A stretch of DNA of 64,000 bases from Streptomyces sp. NBC_00539 (GCF_036346105.1 NZ_CP107811.1:1488001-1552000); one strand, 5' to 3'; positions 43,128-52,303 are shown, counted from the first letter of the stretch. Notes: generated by a model from the sequence alone, not told the origin. Made by a program: numbers and translations.

Positions 43128-43628
43128 TCACCCGATCGCGGGGCTCCGGCGTTCCAGCAGGACGACGTCCCGCCACACGCCGTGGTGCCGGCCGATGCGC
43201 TCGCGGGTGCCGATGGTCCGGAAGCCGGCGCGCCCGTGGAGGGCGAGGCTCGCGGTGTTCTCCGGGAAGATCCCGCAGTGGATCGTCCAGATCCCGGCCG
43301 CCTCCGTGGAGACGATCAGGGCGTCCAGCAGGGCTCGGGCCACGCCCCGGCCGCGGGCGTCGGGGTGGACGTAGACCGAATGCTCGACCACCCCGGCGTA
43401 CGCGCAGCGGTCCGAGACCGCGCTCGCCGCGACCCACCCCAGCACGGCCCCCGTGTCGTCCAGGGCCACGAAGCGGTGGTCGCCGAGCTTCGCTCCGTCG
43501 AACGCCGCCCACTCCGGAGCCCGGGTTTCGAAGGTGGCGTTGCCCTCGTCGATACCGCGTTGGTAGATCGCCAGGACCTCGTCCCCGCGCTCGGCCGTCA
43601 TGGGTACGAGCCTGAACTCAGCTGCCAT
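43128..43628 (-). CDS. GNAT acetyltransferase, ArsN/Pat-like
   Basis: 166 residues. The acetyl-CoA motif is VYVHPDARGRGVARALL, and the ENTASLALHGRAGFRTIG segment is typical of phosphinothricin acetyltransferases. Members in ars operons (ArsN1) acetylate the antibiotic arsinothricin. Because it sits between aqpS and arsO, an ArsN1 role is reasonable; bialaphos/phosphinothricin detoxification is the alternative. GGAAGGAGG precedes the ATG. Follows arsO by 89 bp on the same strand. Confidence 0.8.
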   Translation of the reverse strand: MAAEFRLVPMTAERGDEVLAIYQRGIDEGNATFETRAPEWAAFDGAKLGDHRFVALDDTGAVLGWVAASAVSDRCAYAGVVEHSVYVHPDARGRGVARALLDALIVSTEAAGIWTIHCGIFPENTASLALHGRAGFRTIGTRERIGRHHGVWRDVVLLERRSPAIG

Positions 43629-43717
43629 GGCCGCCTCCTTCCCCCAGGATGGCCCGGACGGCGTCCGGATGGACCGTCAAGCAGGCGTGGTTGACCTCGT
43701 GGCGGTGGGTCACGGTG

Positions 43718-45079
43718 TCAGCAGCCGCCGGAGGAGGCGGGCGCGGCGCCGATGGCGAGGGTGGCCGGTGCCGCGCAGCAGCCGCCGCCCTGCCCGGCGG
43801 GCTCGGGCTGATCGAAGAGGCCCGCGCCACCGCACACACCCGTCTCGGGAAGGGTGAGTTCGACCCGCTCGGCCGCTTCGCGGTCGCCGGCCAACGCGGC
43901 GGCGAGGGAGCGGACCTGCTCGTAGCCGGTGAGGGCGAGGAAGGTCGGGGCGCGGCCGTAGGACTTCATGCCGACGAGGTACACGCCCTCCTCCGGGTGT
44001 GACAACTCCTTGGCCCCGTGCGGGTAGACGGTGCCGCAGGAATGGACGTTGGGGTCGATCAGGGGGGCGAGCGCGGTCGGTGCCTGCAGTCGCTCGTCCA
44101 GCCCGAGGCGGAGCTCGCCGAGGAAGGAGAGGTCGGGGCGGAAGCCGGTCAGAGCGATGACCTCGTCGACCGGGTCGAGACGCCGCCCGTCCTCGGCGAC
44201 GAGCACCGGCCGCTGCCCGTCGGCGGCACGCTCGACGGCGGCGGTGCGGAAGCCGGTGACCGCGGTCGCGTACCCGTCCTCCACCGCGGCCTTGGCCGCA
44301 AGACCGAGGGCGCCGCGCGCCGGGAGCTGGTCCGCCGCGCCGCCCCCGTAGGTCGAGCCGGTGATCCCGCGCCGCAGGATCCACACCGCATGCGTGCCCG
44401 GCGCCTCCCTCGCCAGCTCCGCCAGGTAGGCGAGCGCGGTGAAGGCGGACGCCCCGGAGCCGACGACCGCCACGCGCTTGCCGGCGTAACGTGCCCGCAC
44501 TGCGGGGTTCTTGAGGTCCGGCACCCGGTAGGCGATCCGGCCGGCGGCCGTGCGCTCGCCGAGCGCGGGCAGCCCGTCGGCACCCAGCGGGCCCGGCACG
44601 GACCACGTACCGGAGGCGTCGATCACCGCGCGGGCCACGATCCGCTCCTCGCCGCCGTCCGCGCGGCGTACGTGGACGGTGAAGGGCTGAGCCTCGCGAT
44701 CGGCATCGACGATCCGGTCCCGACCGGCCCGCGCCACCCCGGTCACCTCCACCCCGAACCGCACCCGGTCGCCCAGCGCGGCGGCGAGCGGCTCGAGGTA
44801 CCGCTCCGCCCAGTCGCCGCCCGTCGGGTAGGCCGTGCCCTCGGGCCGGACCCACCCCGTGGGCGCGAGGAGCCTCTCCGCTGCCGGGTCCACCACCTCC
44901 GACCAGGGCGAGAAGAGCCGCACGTGCGCCCACTCCCGGGCGGCGGCGCCTGCCTGGCGCCCCTTCTCCAGGACCAGCGGGGAGATGCCCCGTTCGGTCA
45001 GGTGCGCGGCGGCAGCCAGGCCCACCGGCCCGGCGCCGATGACCACGACGGGTGGGTGGCCGCTCTCGGTGGCGTTCAC
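43718..45079 (-). CDS. FAD-dependent ArsO-like monooxygenase
   Basis: 453 residues. An N-terminal FAD motif VVVIGAGPVGLAAAAHL and a second dinucleotide motif RVAVVGSGASAFTALAYL give the flavin-monooxygenase layout; ALTGFRPDLSF and YPHGAKELSHPEEGVYLVGMK are conserved in the group. The C-terminal ~35 residues are Cys-rich (CGGAG, GGGCCAAP, terminal GGC), which suggests metalloid binding. Such proteins occur in Streptomyces ars clusters as ArsO; the reaction is unproven. Divergent from arsR2, with paired operators between. Confidence 0.82.
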   Translation of the reverse strand: MNATESGHPPVVVIGAGPVGLAAAAHLTERGISPLVLEKGRQAGAAAREWAHVRLFSPWSEVVDPAAERLLAPTGWVRPEGTAYPTGGDWAERYLEPLAAALGDRVRFGVEVTGVARAGRDRIVDADREAQPFTVHVRRADGGEERIVARAVIDASGTWSVPGPLGADGLPALGERTAAGRIAYRVPDLKNPAVRARYAGKRVAVVGSGASAFTALAYLAELAREAPGTHAVWILRRGITGSTYGGGAADQLPARGALGLAAKAAVEDGYATAVTGFRTAAVERAADGQRPVLVAEDGRRLDPVDEVIALTGFRPDLSFLGELRLGLDERLQAPTALAPLIDPNVHSCGTVYPHGAKELSHPEEGVYLVGMKSYGRAPTFLALTGYEQVRSLAAALAGDREAAERVELTLPETGVCGGAGLFDQPEPAGQGGGCCAAPATLAIGAAPASSGGC

Positions 45080-45135
45080 GACGAGCCCCTCTGTTTCGAT
45101 ATGTGTCGATGTCTTGGGTCAGCATGGCACCGCAC

Positions 45136-45167
45136 TTCGACGAATGTCAACATAGACAGATATCGAA
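45136..45167. promoter_or_regulatory. ArsR operator candidate 1
   Basis: A 32-bp imperfect palindrome TTCGACG-N2-TGTCAACATAGA-N3-AT-N-TCGAA between arsO and arsR2. On the minus strand it includes a TTGACA box (45145-45150) pointing to arsO. Site 2 lies exactly 60 bp downstream with the same conserved bases. Confidence 0.65.
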
Positions 45168-45195
45168 ACAACTCCCCGTGGAGCCCCCCTTCCGA

Positions 45196-45227
45196 TTCGA
45201 CGCGTGTCAACATAGATGCATGTCGAA
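45196..45227. promoter_or_regulatory. ArsR operator candidate 2, over the arsR2 start codon
   Basis: Second copy of the 32-bp palindrome, differing from copy 1 mainly at the central variable positions. It covers a CATAGAT -10-like box and the arsR2 ATG at 45220, implying tight autoregulation and a leaderless transcript. A related half-site TTTCGATATGTGTCGAT lies at 45094-45110 near the arsO start. Confidence 0.65.
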
Positions 45228-45594
45228 CACCAAGGTGCTGACGCTCCTGGAGCCGGATCCGGCGGACGGAGCATGCTGCCCGCCGCTCACCGAGCGCCCC
45301 TTCAGCGCCGAGGAGGCCGAGCGGACCGCGAAGATGTTCAAGGCCCTGGGCGATCCGGTGCGCCTGCGCCTGTTCTCCGCCGTCGCCTCCCACCGGGACG
45401 GCGAGGCGTGCGTGTGCGACATCTCCGACGTGGGCGTCTCCCAGCCGACGGTCTCCCACCACCTGAAGAAGCTCAAGGAAGCGGGCCTGCTCACCTCCGA
45501 GCGCCGCGGCACCTGGGTCTACTACCGCGTCGAACCGTCGGTCGTGGCCGCCATGGGCCGCCTTCTCATCAAGGCCGCCGACCGGTCGGAGTGA
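45220..45594 (+). CDS. arsR: ArsR/SmtB-family repressor 2
   Basis: 124 residues from the ATG at 45220. The DNA-binding region GVSQPTVSHHLKKLKEAGLL is preceded by ACVCDISDVG with Cys64 and Cys66, close to the classical ELCVCDL As(III) motif. An N-terminal Cys19-Cys20 pair (DGACCPPLTE) could supply a third ligand, as in the CgArsR-like type. It differs clearly from ArsR1, so the cluster has two regulators. It is expected to control arsO-arsN and itself through the two 32-bp palindromes. Confidence 0.92.
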   Translation: MSNTKVLTLLEPDPADGACCPPLTERPFSAEEAERTAKMFKALGDPVRLRLFSAVASHRDGEACVCDISDVGVSQPTVSHHLKKLKEAGLLTSERRGTWVYYRVEPSVVAAMGRLLIKAADRSE

Positions 45595-45661
45595 AGTGGG
45601 GCCGGGTCCCCGGAAGGCCCGGACCGGGCGGCGCTTCGGCGGCGCCCCGCAGCGTGCGGGG

Positions 45662-46291
45662 CTAGGCCGTGGGCGTCGCGAGGCCGCGCAGGATGAGGTG
45701 GACGCCGAGGGTGAAGCCGCGGGTGTCCAGCGCGGGGAGGCCGTCGGGATGGGCGGCTGAGGCCCGGAGGGAAGCGGCCAGGGCGGGGTAGCGGGGGTCG
45801 TAGTCCGCCGGGGGGAGGTTGAAGCCGGCGGTGAAGGTCTCCAGCGCCGAGCCGAGGACGAGGTTGTCGATCGCGGCGGCGGCTTCGGCGGCGGCGGCCG
45901 GTGTGCACCCGGTGCCCATCAGGGCGTCGAGCAGGGCGTCGTAGCCGCGCAGGGCCTTGTCGGAGGCGACCCGGCGGCGGGCGACCAGCGGGATCATGTG
46001 CGGGTAGCGGAGGTAGACGCCCCGGTAGCCGTGGGCGTACGCGGCGATGCCCGCAACTCCGCCCGGGTCCGTCAGCGGGCCGAGGTCGATCTCGTCGTTG
46101 ATCAGCTCCGCCACGGCGTCGAGCAGGTCTTCCTTGGACGCCACGTGGTGGTACAGGGACGCGCCGCGCACTCCGAGCCGGTCGGCGATGGTGCGCATCT
46201 TCAGGGCTTCCACGCCCTGTTCGTCCAACAGCTCCAGAGCCGCGCGGGCGATGAGCGCACGGCTGAGGAGGTTCTGGCTCGGCCGTGCCAT
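45662..46291 (-). CDS. TetR-family regulator of the permease/agmatine deiminase pair
   Basis: 209 residues from the ATG at 46289-46291 (GGGAG 7 bp upstream). The HTH is at about 25-50 (MRTIADRLGVRGASLYHHV) with a TetR_C-type effector domain. It is divergent from an amino-acid permease and a secreted agmatine deiminase. A short palindrome CTAACGCGGTTAG lies between. It likely responds to a polyamine or amino acid, by inference from the neighbours. Confidence 0.88.
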   Translation of the reverse strand: MARPSQNLLSRALIARAALELLDEQGVEALKMRTIADRLGVRGASLYHHVASKEDLLDAVAELINDEIDLGPLTDPGGVAGIAAYAHGYRGVYLRYPHMIPLVARRRVASDKALRGYDALLDALMGTGCTPAAAAEAAAAIDNLVLGSALETFTAGFNLPPADYDPRYPALAASLRASAAHPDGLPALDTRGFTLGVHLILRGLATPTA

Positions 46292-46383
46292 CGGGGGCTC
46301 CCTCGTCTCGGGTTGCAGATTACCCGCCGGGAACGCTTCACAAGCCGTCGGGAGCACCGCTACATTCACGCCACCTCGTTTTC

Positions 46384-46396
46384 CTAACGCGGTTAG
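46384..46396. promoter_or_regulatory. TetR operator candidate
   Basis: CTAAC-GCG-GTTAG, a perfect 5-bp inverted repeat with 3-bp centre, in the divergent promoter 50 bp upstream of the permease start. Confidence 0.55.
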
Positions 46397-46446
46397 ATTT
46401 AGCGCGCCGGCGCCGCCAACGGCTGCCCGCGCCCGGTGAGGTGAGC

Positions 46447-47982
46447 ATGAACGACACGTCGAACCCCGATTCGGACGCCGAGCGGCTGCAGGCGCTCGGC
46501 TACCGCCAGGAGCTGCGGCGCAGCCTGGGCATCCTCGGAAACATCTCGATGGGGTTCGCGGTGGTCTCCCCCGTCGTGGCCCTGTACGCCGTCTCCATGG
46601 TGGGGACCACGGTGGCCGGCCCGATGTGGGTGTGGGCACTGCCGCTGGTACTCGTCGGCCAGTGCCTGGTCGTCAACGTCTACGCGGAACTGACCTCCCA
46701 GTGGCCCCTGGCCGGCGGCCCCTACCAGTGGGGCCGCCGGCTGCTGGGCCCGGCGTTCGGCTGGCTGGGCGGCTGGGTCTGGCAGTTCGCCGTCATGTTC
46801 GGCAACACCACGGTGGCGTACCTCGCGGCGCCCTGGGTGTACGCGCTCTTCGGGGCCGTCCCGACGCCCGGCGGGCTGGTCGCGGTGGCCGTCGCCATCC
46901 TGCTCGTGTGCATGGTGGTCAACGCCTACGGGATCACCATCCTGCGCTGGTTCGTGTCGCTCGGCATCGCCGCCGAAGCGGTCGCCTCCGTACTGGTGGG
47001 CCTGGTCCTCCTGTTGTTCTTCCGCGAACACGGCTTCCCGCTGTTCACGCAGACGCTCGGCGCCGAGGCGCTGTCCGGGGGATCCGCCGTCGCCGGGTTC
47101 CTCGCGGCCGTGGCCGTCGCGGGCTGGGCGTTCATCGGGTTCGACGCCTGCGTGTCGACCGCGGAGGAGACCAAGGACGCCGGCCGTCAGGTACCGCGTG
47201 CCATGTGGTGGGCGCTGCTGAGCGTGGGCGCCGTGGTCATCCTCAACGCGATGGCCGTCGCGCTCGCGCACCCGCACCCCGAGGCGGTGGTGGCCGGTCA
47301 GGACATCGACCCCGTCACGACCGCCGTGGTGCACGCGTTCGGCGGCTGGTCGGACAAGCCGTTCGTGGTGGTGGTGCTGACCGGGTTCCTGGCCTGCGCG
47401 ATGGCGTCCCAGGGCGGCGCGGCCCGCGGGCTGTTCTCGCTCGCCCGCGACGGGGTCTTCCCGTTCTCCCGGCACGTGCGCAAGGTCAACGGGCGCAAGG
47501 CCCCGATCGGCGGGCTCGTCGCCTCGACCCTCATCAGCGGGAGCGCGCTCGCCCTCGGGCTCAACGCCACCGCCATCGGCAGCCTCATCTCCTTCGGGAC
47601 CGCCGCGACGTACCTGCCCTTCTTCCTCGTCTCGCTCGCCGCGCTCCTCGCCCGGCTGCGCGGGAGCTGGGTGCCCTCCGGCCACATCCGGCTGGGCGCC
47701 AAGGGCACCTTCCTGAACGTGCTCGCCGTGGCCTGGACGGCCTTCGAGGTGGTGAACGTCTGCTGGCCGCGCACGGTCCTGGCGCCGCCGGACGCCCCCT
47801 GGTACCAGGTGTGGGCCGCCCTGCTCGGCACGGGCGTGGTGCTGGTCACGGGCCTGGTCTACCTGGCCGTCCGCCGCCCGCACGACCGGCTCCGCGACGC
47901 GGACGGCGACGGCAACGGCAACGGCGCGGCCGCCGTACCACCCCTCGCCGAAGGGCTGGAAGCCGCCGTCGAGGGCCCCTGA
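46447..47982 (+). CDS. APC-family amino acid/amine permease
   Basis: 511 residues with about 12 membrane helices. The N-terminal RSLGILGNISMGFAVVSP is the APC signature in helix 1, and the FIGFDACVSTAEETKDAGRQ loop after helix 6 is typical of the GABA/amine permease branch. It probably imports an amino acid, choline-like compound or polyamine precursor. The adjacent agmatine deiminase, 71 bp downstream on the same strand, suggests agmatine or putrescine. The 3' end carries a GDGNGNGAAA low-complexity tail. Confidence 0.9.
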   Translation: MNDTSNPDSDAERLQALGYRQELRRSLGILGNISMGFAVVSPVVALYAVSMVGTTVAGPMWVWALPLVLVGQCLVVNVYAELTSQWPLAGGPYQWGRRLLGPAFGWLGGWVWQFAVMFGNTTVAYLAAPWVYALFGAVPTPGGLVAVAVAILLVCMVVNAYGITILRWFVSLGIAAEAVASVLVGLVLLLFFREHGFPLFTQTLGAEALSGGSAVAGFLAAVAVAGWAFIGFDACVSTAEETKDAGRQVPRAMWWALLSVGAVVILNAMAVALAHPHPEAVVAGQDIDPVTTAVVHAFGGWSDKPFVVVVLTGFLACAMASQGGAARGLFSLARDGVFPFSRHVRKVNGRKAPIGGLVASTLISGSALALGLNATAIGSLISFGTAATYLPFFLVSLAALLARLRGSWVPSGHIRLGAKGTFLNVLAVAWTAFEVVNVCWPRTVLAPPDAPWYQVWAALLGTGVVLVTGLVYLAVRRPHDRLRDADGDGNGNGAAAVPPLAEGLEAAVEGP

Positions 47983-48053
47983 TACGCGGGGGCGGCCCAG
48001 CGCTCGGCCGCCGCCCCGCACCACCCGCCGCAACCCTCCGAAGGGACACCGCC

Positions 48054-49175
48054 ATGGAACAGCCCCGCCCCACCCGCCGCGCGTTCTGTACGACCGCACT
48101 CACCGCAGCCGCGACCGTCATGCTCACCTCCCGCGGCGCCGGCCCGGCCGCGGCCCTGCCGTCCACCGGTACCTGGACGGTCCCCGCCGAGTGGGAGGCC
48201 CACTCCGGCTGCGTCATGTCCTGGCCCTGGGACCGCACCGACGGCTGGGGCGGGCTGCTCCCCCAGGTGCAGGCCGAGGTGGCCGCCGTCGCCAAGGCCA
48301 TCGCCCGCTTCGAGACGGTCCTGATGTTCGCCGAACCCGGCACGACCGCCGATGCCCGCCGCCTGTGCGGGCCCTCGGTGACCGTCGTCGAGTACCCGGT
48401 CAACGACTGCTGGACCCGCGACACCGGACCGGTCTTCGCGAGGGACGCCGGCCGCACCCAGCTCACCGGCCTGGACTTCCGGTTCAACGGCTGGGGCAAC
48501 AAGTACCCGTACGACAAGGACGACCTGCTGCCCGTCGGCGTCTGCTCCTACCTCTCCGTGCCGCGCCGGCCGGTGGACCTGGTACTGGAGGGCGGCTCCG
48601 TCATCACCGACGGCCAGGGCACCCTCATCACCACCGAGGAATGCCTGCTCAACCCGAACCGCAACCCCGGGATGACCCGCGCCCAGATCGAGGCGGCGCT
48701 GCTCGCGGCGTACGGGGCGACCAAGGTGATCTGGCTGCCGTACGGACTGGACAACGACCTCATCACCAACGGTCACGTCGACCTCGTCGCCTCCTACCTC
48801 GGCCCGGCCAGGGTCCTGCTGCACACCCAGCCCGACACCTCCAGCCCCAACCACGCCCGCATGGAGGCCAACCGGGCCGTGCTCCAGGCCGCCACCGACG
48901 CCTGCGGACGGCGTTTCCAGATCGAGGAGCTCCACCAGCAGCCGCACTTCCGGGTGAACGGCGCGCTCGTGGACACGTTCAGCTACACGAACTACTACCT
49001 GACCGGCGCCGCCGTCGTCGTCCCCACGGCGCAGGAGCCGGACGACGCAGCGGCACTGTCCCGGTACGCCGGGCTGTTCCCGGGCCGGGAGATCGTCGGC
49101 GTCCCGGCCCGCACCCTGGCCTGGGGCGGCGGCGGTATCCACTGCATCACCCAGCACGTCCCCGCGGTGTCCTGA
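48054..49175 (+). CDS. aguA: Agmatine deiminase with Tat-type signal
   Basis: 373 residues. Porphyromonas-type peptidyl-arginine deiminase/AguA fold: GCVMSWPWDR, NDCWTRDTGPVF, VLEGGSVITDGQGTLITTEE, NGHVDLVASY and the catalytic Cys in GGGGIHCITQH. It hydrolyses agmatine to N-carbamoylputrescine and ammonia. The N-terminus (PTRRAFCTTALTAAATVML, cleavage near AAALP) is a twin-arginine-like export signal, unusual for an enzyme that is cytoplasmic in most bacteria. Downstream of the amine permease under the same TetR. Confidence 0.92.
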   Translation: MEQPRPTRRAFCTTALTAAATVMLTSRGAGPAAALPSTGTWTVPAEWEAHSGCVMSWPWDRTDGWGGLLPQVQAEVAAVAKAIARFETVLMFAEPGTTADARRLCGPSVTVVEYPVNDCWTRDTGPVFARDAGRTQLTGLDFRFNGWGNKYPYDKDDLLPVGVCSYLSVPRRPVDLVLEGGSVITDGQGTLITTEECLLNPNRNPGMTRAQIEAALLAAYGATKVIWLPYGLDNDLITNGHVDLVASYLGPARVLLHTQPDTSSPNHARMEANRAVLQAATDACGRRFQIEELHQQPHFRVNGALVDTFSYTNYYLTGAAVVVPTAQEPDDAAALSRYAGLFPGREIVGVPARTLAWGGGGIHCITQHVPAVS

Positions 49176-49288
49176 TCACCCGGTCCCGACCATGACCGCT
49201 GCCCCGGCCCGGCCGCCGGGACGCGCGGCGGACGGCTACGCCCGGCTCCACGAGCCGGGCGCAGCACGGTACGGGCCACGGGCGGGGG

Positions 49289-50806
49289 CTATTCGACCTT
49301 CGCCCAGTCCAGCGTGCGTTCCACCGCCTTCTTCCAGCCCGCGTACCCTTCCTGGCGCTGGTCCTCCGACCACTGGGGCTCCCAGCGCTTGGACTCCTGC
49401 CAGTGCGTGCGCAGTTCGTCCGTGTCGCCCCAGAAGCCGGTGGCCAGGCCGGCCGCGTAGGCGGCGCCGAGAGCGGTCGTCTCGGCGACGACCGGGCGGC
49501 TGACGGGGACGCCGAGGACGTCCGCCTGGATCTGCATGCACAGGTCGTTGGCCGTGACGCCGCCGTCCACCTTGAGCACGTCGAGGTGGACCCCGGAGTC
49601 CTGCTCCATGGCCTCGACCACGTCGCGGCTCTGGTAGCAGATGGCTTCGAGGGTGGCCCGGGCCAGATGGCCGCTGTCGTTGTACCGGGCCAGGCCGACG
49701 ATCGCGCCGCGGGCGTCGGAGCGCCAGTACGGGGCGAACAGGCCCGAGAAGGCCGGCACGAAGTACATGCCGCCGTTGTCCTCGACGGTGCGGGCCAGCC
49801 GCTCGCTCTCGGCGGCATCCTTGATGATCTTCATCTGGTCGCGCAGCCACTGCACGGCGGAACCGGTGACCGCGATGGAACCCTCCAGGGCGTAGATCGC
49901 GGGGCTGTCACCGAACTGGTAGGCCACCGTGGTCAGCAGGCCGTGCTGCGAGCGGACCAGTTCCGTACCGGTGTTGAGCACCAGGAAGTTGCCGGTGCCG
50001 TAGGTGTTCTTGGCCTCGCCGGGCGCGTAGCAGACCTGCCCGACCGTCGCCGCCTGCTGGTCGCCAAGGACCCCGGTGATGGGGATCGCGGCGCGCAGGG
50101 GGCGGGAGGTGCGGGTCTCCCCGTAGGCCTCGCGGTGCGAGGAGGGGTTGATCTTGGGCAGCATGGCCCGGGGGACGCCGAAGAAGCCGAGCAGTTCCTC
50201 GTCCCAGTCCAGGGTTTCGAGGTTCATCAGCATCGTGCGGCTGGCGTTGGTGACGTCGGTCGCGTGGATCCCGCCGTCGGGTCCTCCGGTGAGGTTCCAC
50301 AGGACCCAGCAGTCCGTGTTGCCGAAGAGGGCATGGCCCTGCTCGGCCGCCTCGCGCACGCCGTCGACGTTCTCCAGGATCCACTGGATCTTGCCGCCGG
50401 AGAAGTACGTGGCCGGCGGGAGGCCGGCCTTGCGGCGGATGGTGTCGCCCTGACCCGAGCGGTCGAGGGCGGCGGCGATGGAGTCGGTGCGGGTGTCCTG
50501 CCAGACGATGGCGTTGTAGTACGGGCGGCCGTTGCGGGGGTCCCACACCACGGTCGTCTCGCGCTGGTTGGTGATGCCGATCGCCGCGAGGTCGGCGGGG
50601 GTGAGGTTGCCGTGCCGCAAGGCGTTCTGGATCACCGAGTTGGTGCGTTCCCAGATCTCGACGGGGTCGTGTTCGACCCACCCCGACCGCGGGAGGATCT
50701 GGGCGTGTTCCAGTTGGTGCTTCGCCACTTCGTTCCCGGCGTGGTCGAAGATCATGAAACGGGTGCTGGTGGTTCCCTGGTCCACCGCGCCGACGAAGTC
50801 CGCCAT
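49289..50806 (-). CDS. glpK: Glycerol kinase
   Basis: 505 residues from the ATG at 50804-50806, standard for GlpK. FGGY-family hallmarks: [16 protein letters not shown] (phosphate loop), [39 protein letters not shown], and the C-terminal [20 protein letters not shown]. It phosphorylates glycerol to sn-glycerol 3-phosphate. 53 bp downstream of glpF on the same strand; no glpD is seen in the window. Confidence 0.97.
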   Translation of the reverse strand: MADFVGAVDQGTTSTRFMIFDHAGNEVAKHQLEHAQILPRSGWVEHDPVEIWERTNSVIQNALRHGNLTPADLAAIGITNQRETTVVWDPRNGRPYYNAIVWQDTRTDSIAAALDRSGQGDTIRRKAGLPPATYFSGGKIQWILENVDGVREAAEQGHALFGNTDCWVLWNLTGGPDGGIHATDVTNASRTMLMNLETLDWDEELLGFFGVPRAMLPKINPSSHREAYGETRTSRPLRAAIPITGVLGDQQAATVGQVCYAPGEAKNTYGTGNFLVLNTGTELVRSQHGLLTTVAYQFGDSPAIYALEGSIAVTGSAVQWLRDQMKIIKDAAESERLARTVEDNGGMYFVPAFSGLFAPYWRSDARGAIVGLARYNDSGHLARATLEAICYQSRDVVEAMEQDSGVHLDVLKVDGGVTANDLCMQIQADVLGVPVSRPVVAETTALGAAYAAGLATGFWGDTDELRTHWQESKRWEPQWSEDQRQEGYAGWKKAVERTLDWAKVE

Positions 50807-50859
50807 GGGGTGCCGCCTCTCCTGTGGGATGGCCTGCTCGCTGCCCTGGGCAGCCGTGG

Positions 50860-51711
50860 TCACGCCTCCGGTCCCTCCGGGGTCGGCACGCGTCCGGGGG
50901 GCTCCGGCTCGGCGGTCGGCAGGAACCGGCCGATGAAGACCTTGTAGAGGGCCGCTCCGACCAGGCCGCCGATGAACGGACCGATGATCGGGACCCAGAA
51001 GTAGATGTTGCCGTACTGATCTCGCCACGCGTTCCCGTAGCCCGTGATGAAGCTCGCCAGACGGGGCCCGAAGTCGCGGGCGGGGTTGATCGCGTAACCG
51101 GCGTCGGTACCCCAGGCCATGCCGATCGCCACGACGACCAGGCCGATGATGAACGGGGCCAGGTTGGCGCCGGGAGGCGTGCCCAACAGGTCCGTGATGG
51201 CCAGGATCAGGAACAGCAGGATCGCCGTGCCGATGATCTGGTCACGCAGCGCCCCCCATTCCGTCACCGGCAGATTGGGGTTGCCGTTGGCGGGGAGGGT
51301 GGAGAAGACGCCTTGCGTCTTCGTGTGCGTGGGGTCGATCGTCGAGAGCGCCTCGCTGTAGTTCCATCGCACCAGAAGCGCGGCCACGAAGGCGCCGGCC
51401 GTCTGCGCGAGGGCGTACGGGGCGACCTTGCTCCAGGGGAACCCCTTGAACGCCGCGAGCGCCACGGTGACCGCGGGGTTGAGGTGCGCGCCGCTGAGGC
51501 GTGCCGCGACGTAGACACCGAGGGTGACGCCGAGGCCCCATGCCCAGGCGATGCTGTCGTGGTTGCCGAGGCCGCCCGGGGGATCCGTGAGGCCTCCTCC
51601 TGCCACCACCTGGGCCACCACGCCGACCCCGAAAAGGATCAGGATCATGGTGCCCGCGAATTCGGCCGACAGTTCGCCGATCAAACCTGATTTCTTCAGC
51701 CGCTCAGCCAT
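50860..51711 (-). CDS. glpF: Glycerol uptake facilitator (aquaglyceroporin)
   Basis: 283 residues with six membrane helices and both NPA motifs: HLNPAVT and the aquaglyceroporin-type [10 protein letters not shown] with the diagnostic Asp. A long extracellular loop ([18 protein letters not shown]) and Pro-rich C-terminus are typical of GlpF. It admits glycerol for GlpK encoded just downstream. Distinct from the ars-linked MIP at 42314, which lacks the Asp after the second NPA. Confidence 0.96.
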   Translation of the reverse strand: MAERLKKSGLIGELSAEFAGTMILILFGVGVVAQVVAGGGLTDPPGGLGNHDSIAWAWGLGVTLGVYVAARLSGAHLNPAVTVALAAFKGFPWSKVAPYALAQTAGAFVAALLVRWNYSEALSTIDPTHTKTQGVFSTLPANGNPNLPVTEWGALRDQIIGTAILLFLILAITDLLGTPPGANLAPFIIGLVVVAIGMAWGTDAGYAINPARDFGPRLASFITGYGNAWRDQYGNIYFWVPIIGPFIGGLVGAALYKVFIGRFLPTAEPEPPGRVPTPEGPEA

Positions 51712-51865
51712 CGAAGCCCGCTTCCCGCCGGCCCAGGACCGGCCGTGGACTGCCCGGGTCCCTCCCGCTTCTCACGATAGGACGATCACTCGAGAACCGC
51801 ACGGCGTCCCCGCGGGGGCGGGCGGTGAGCCGGGGCCGACCCGGTCACGACGGGGGCTCCGGCGG

Positions 51866-52303
51866 TCAGCCGACGCCCCAGGACCAGGTGTGGTCGGCGG
51901 CGACGAGGCAGGCGAGGACGACGAGGTCGGCGACCCCGAGGGCGAACCCGAGGCGGGCGCGGCCGGGGCGGCGCGTGCCGCGGCGCAGTGCGAGTACGGC
52001 CAGGACCATGGCGGCCGGGCCGAGGAGGAGGTTCATCGCGAGGAGTCCGACCAGGCCCAGGAGGAAGGAGGCGACGGCCATCCCGTCGGCCTCGCGGCCA
52101 CGGTTGCGGGCCGGCCGGGTGCGGGAGGTGTGCCCGGAGTCGGCGACGCGCCCGGAGTCGGCGGCGCGGTGGGAGTCGGGGGCGCGGCCGGCGCCGTCCG
52201 GGCGGCCGGCCGCGGCCGCGTGGTGGCCGCGGCCGGTCTCGTCGGCGTGGTCGCTGCCGCGGTCGGTGTCGAGGATGCGGTCGAGGGTGCTGCGGACGCT
52301 CAT
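51866..52303 (-). CDS. Small membrane protein with DUF4190-like helices
   Basis: 145 residues. The N-terminal ~75 residues are charged and repetitive, including three hexapeptide repeats of the ADSGR type encoded by an 18-bp tandem repeat. Two or three hydrophobic helices follow (MAVASFLLGLVGLLAMNLLL, AAMVLAVLALRRG), resembling DUF4190 proteins. It is translationally coupled (ATGA) to the upstream 60-residue membrane protein. Function unknown. Confidence 0.65.
   Translation of the reverse strand: MSVRSTLDRILDTDRGSDHADETGRGHHAAAAGRPDGAGRAPDSHRAADSGRVADSGHTSRTRPARNRGREADGMAVASFLLGLVGLLAMNLLLGPAAMVLAVLALRRGTRRPGRARLGFALGVADLVVLACLVAADHTWSWGVG
52130..52183 (-). repeat. 18-bp tandem repeat inside a coding sequence, three copies
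   Basis: GTGCCCGGAGTCGGCGAC at 52130, then related units at 52148 and 52166. In frame on the minus strand they encode the hexapeptides PDSHRA, ADSGRV, ADSGHT-like of the small membrane protein. Confidence 0.7.
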
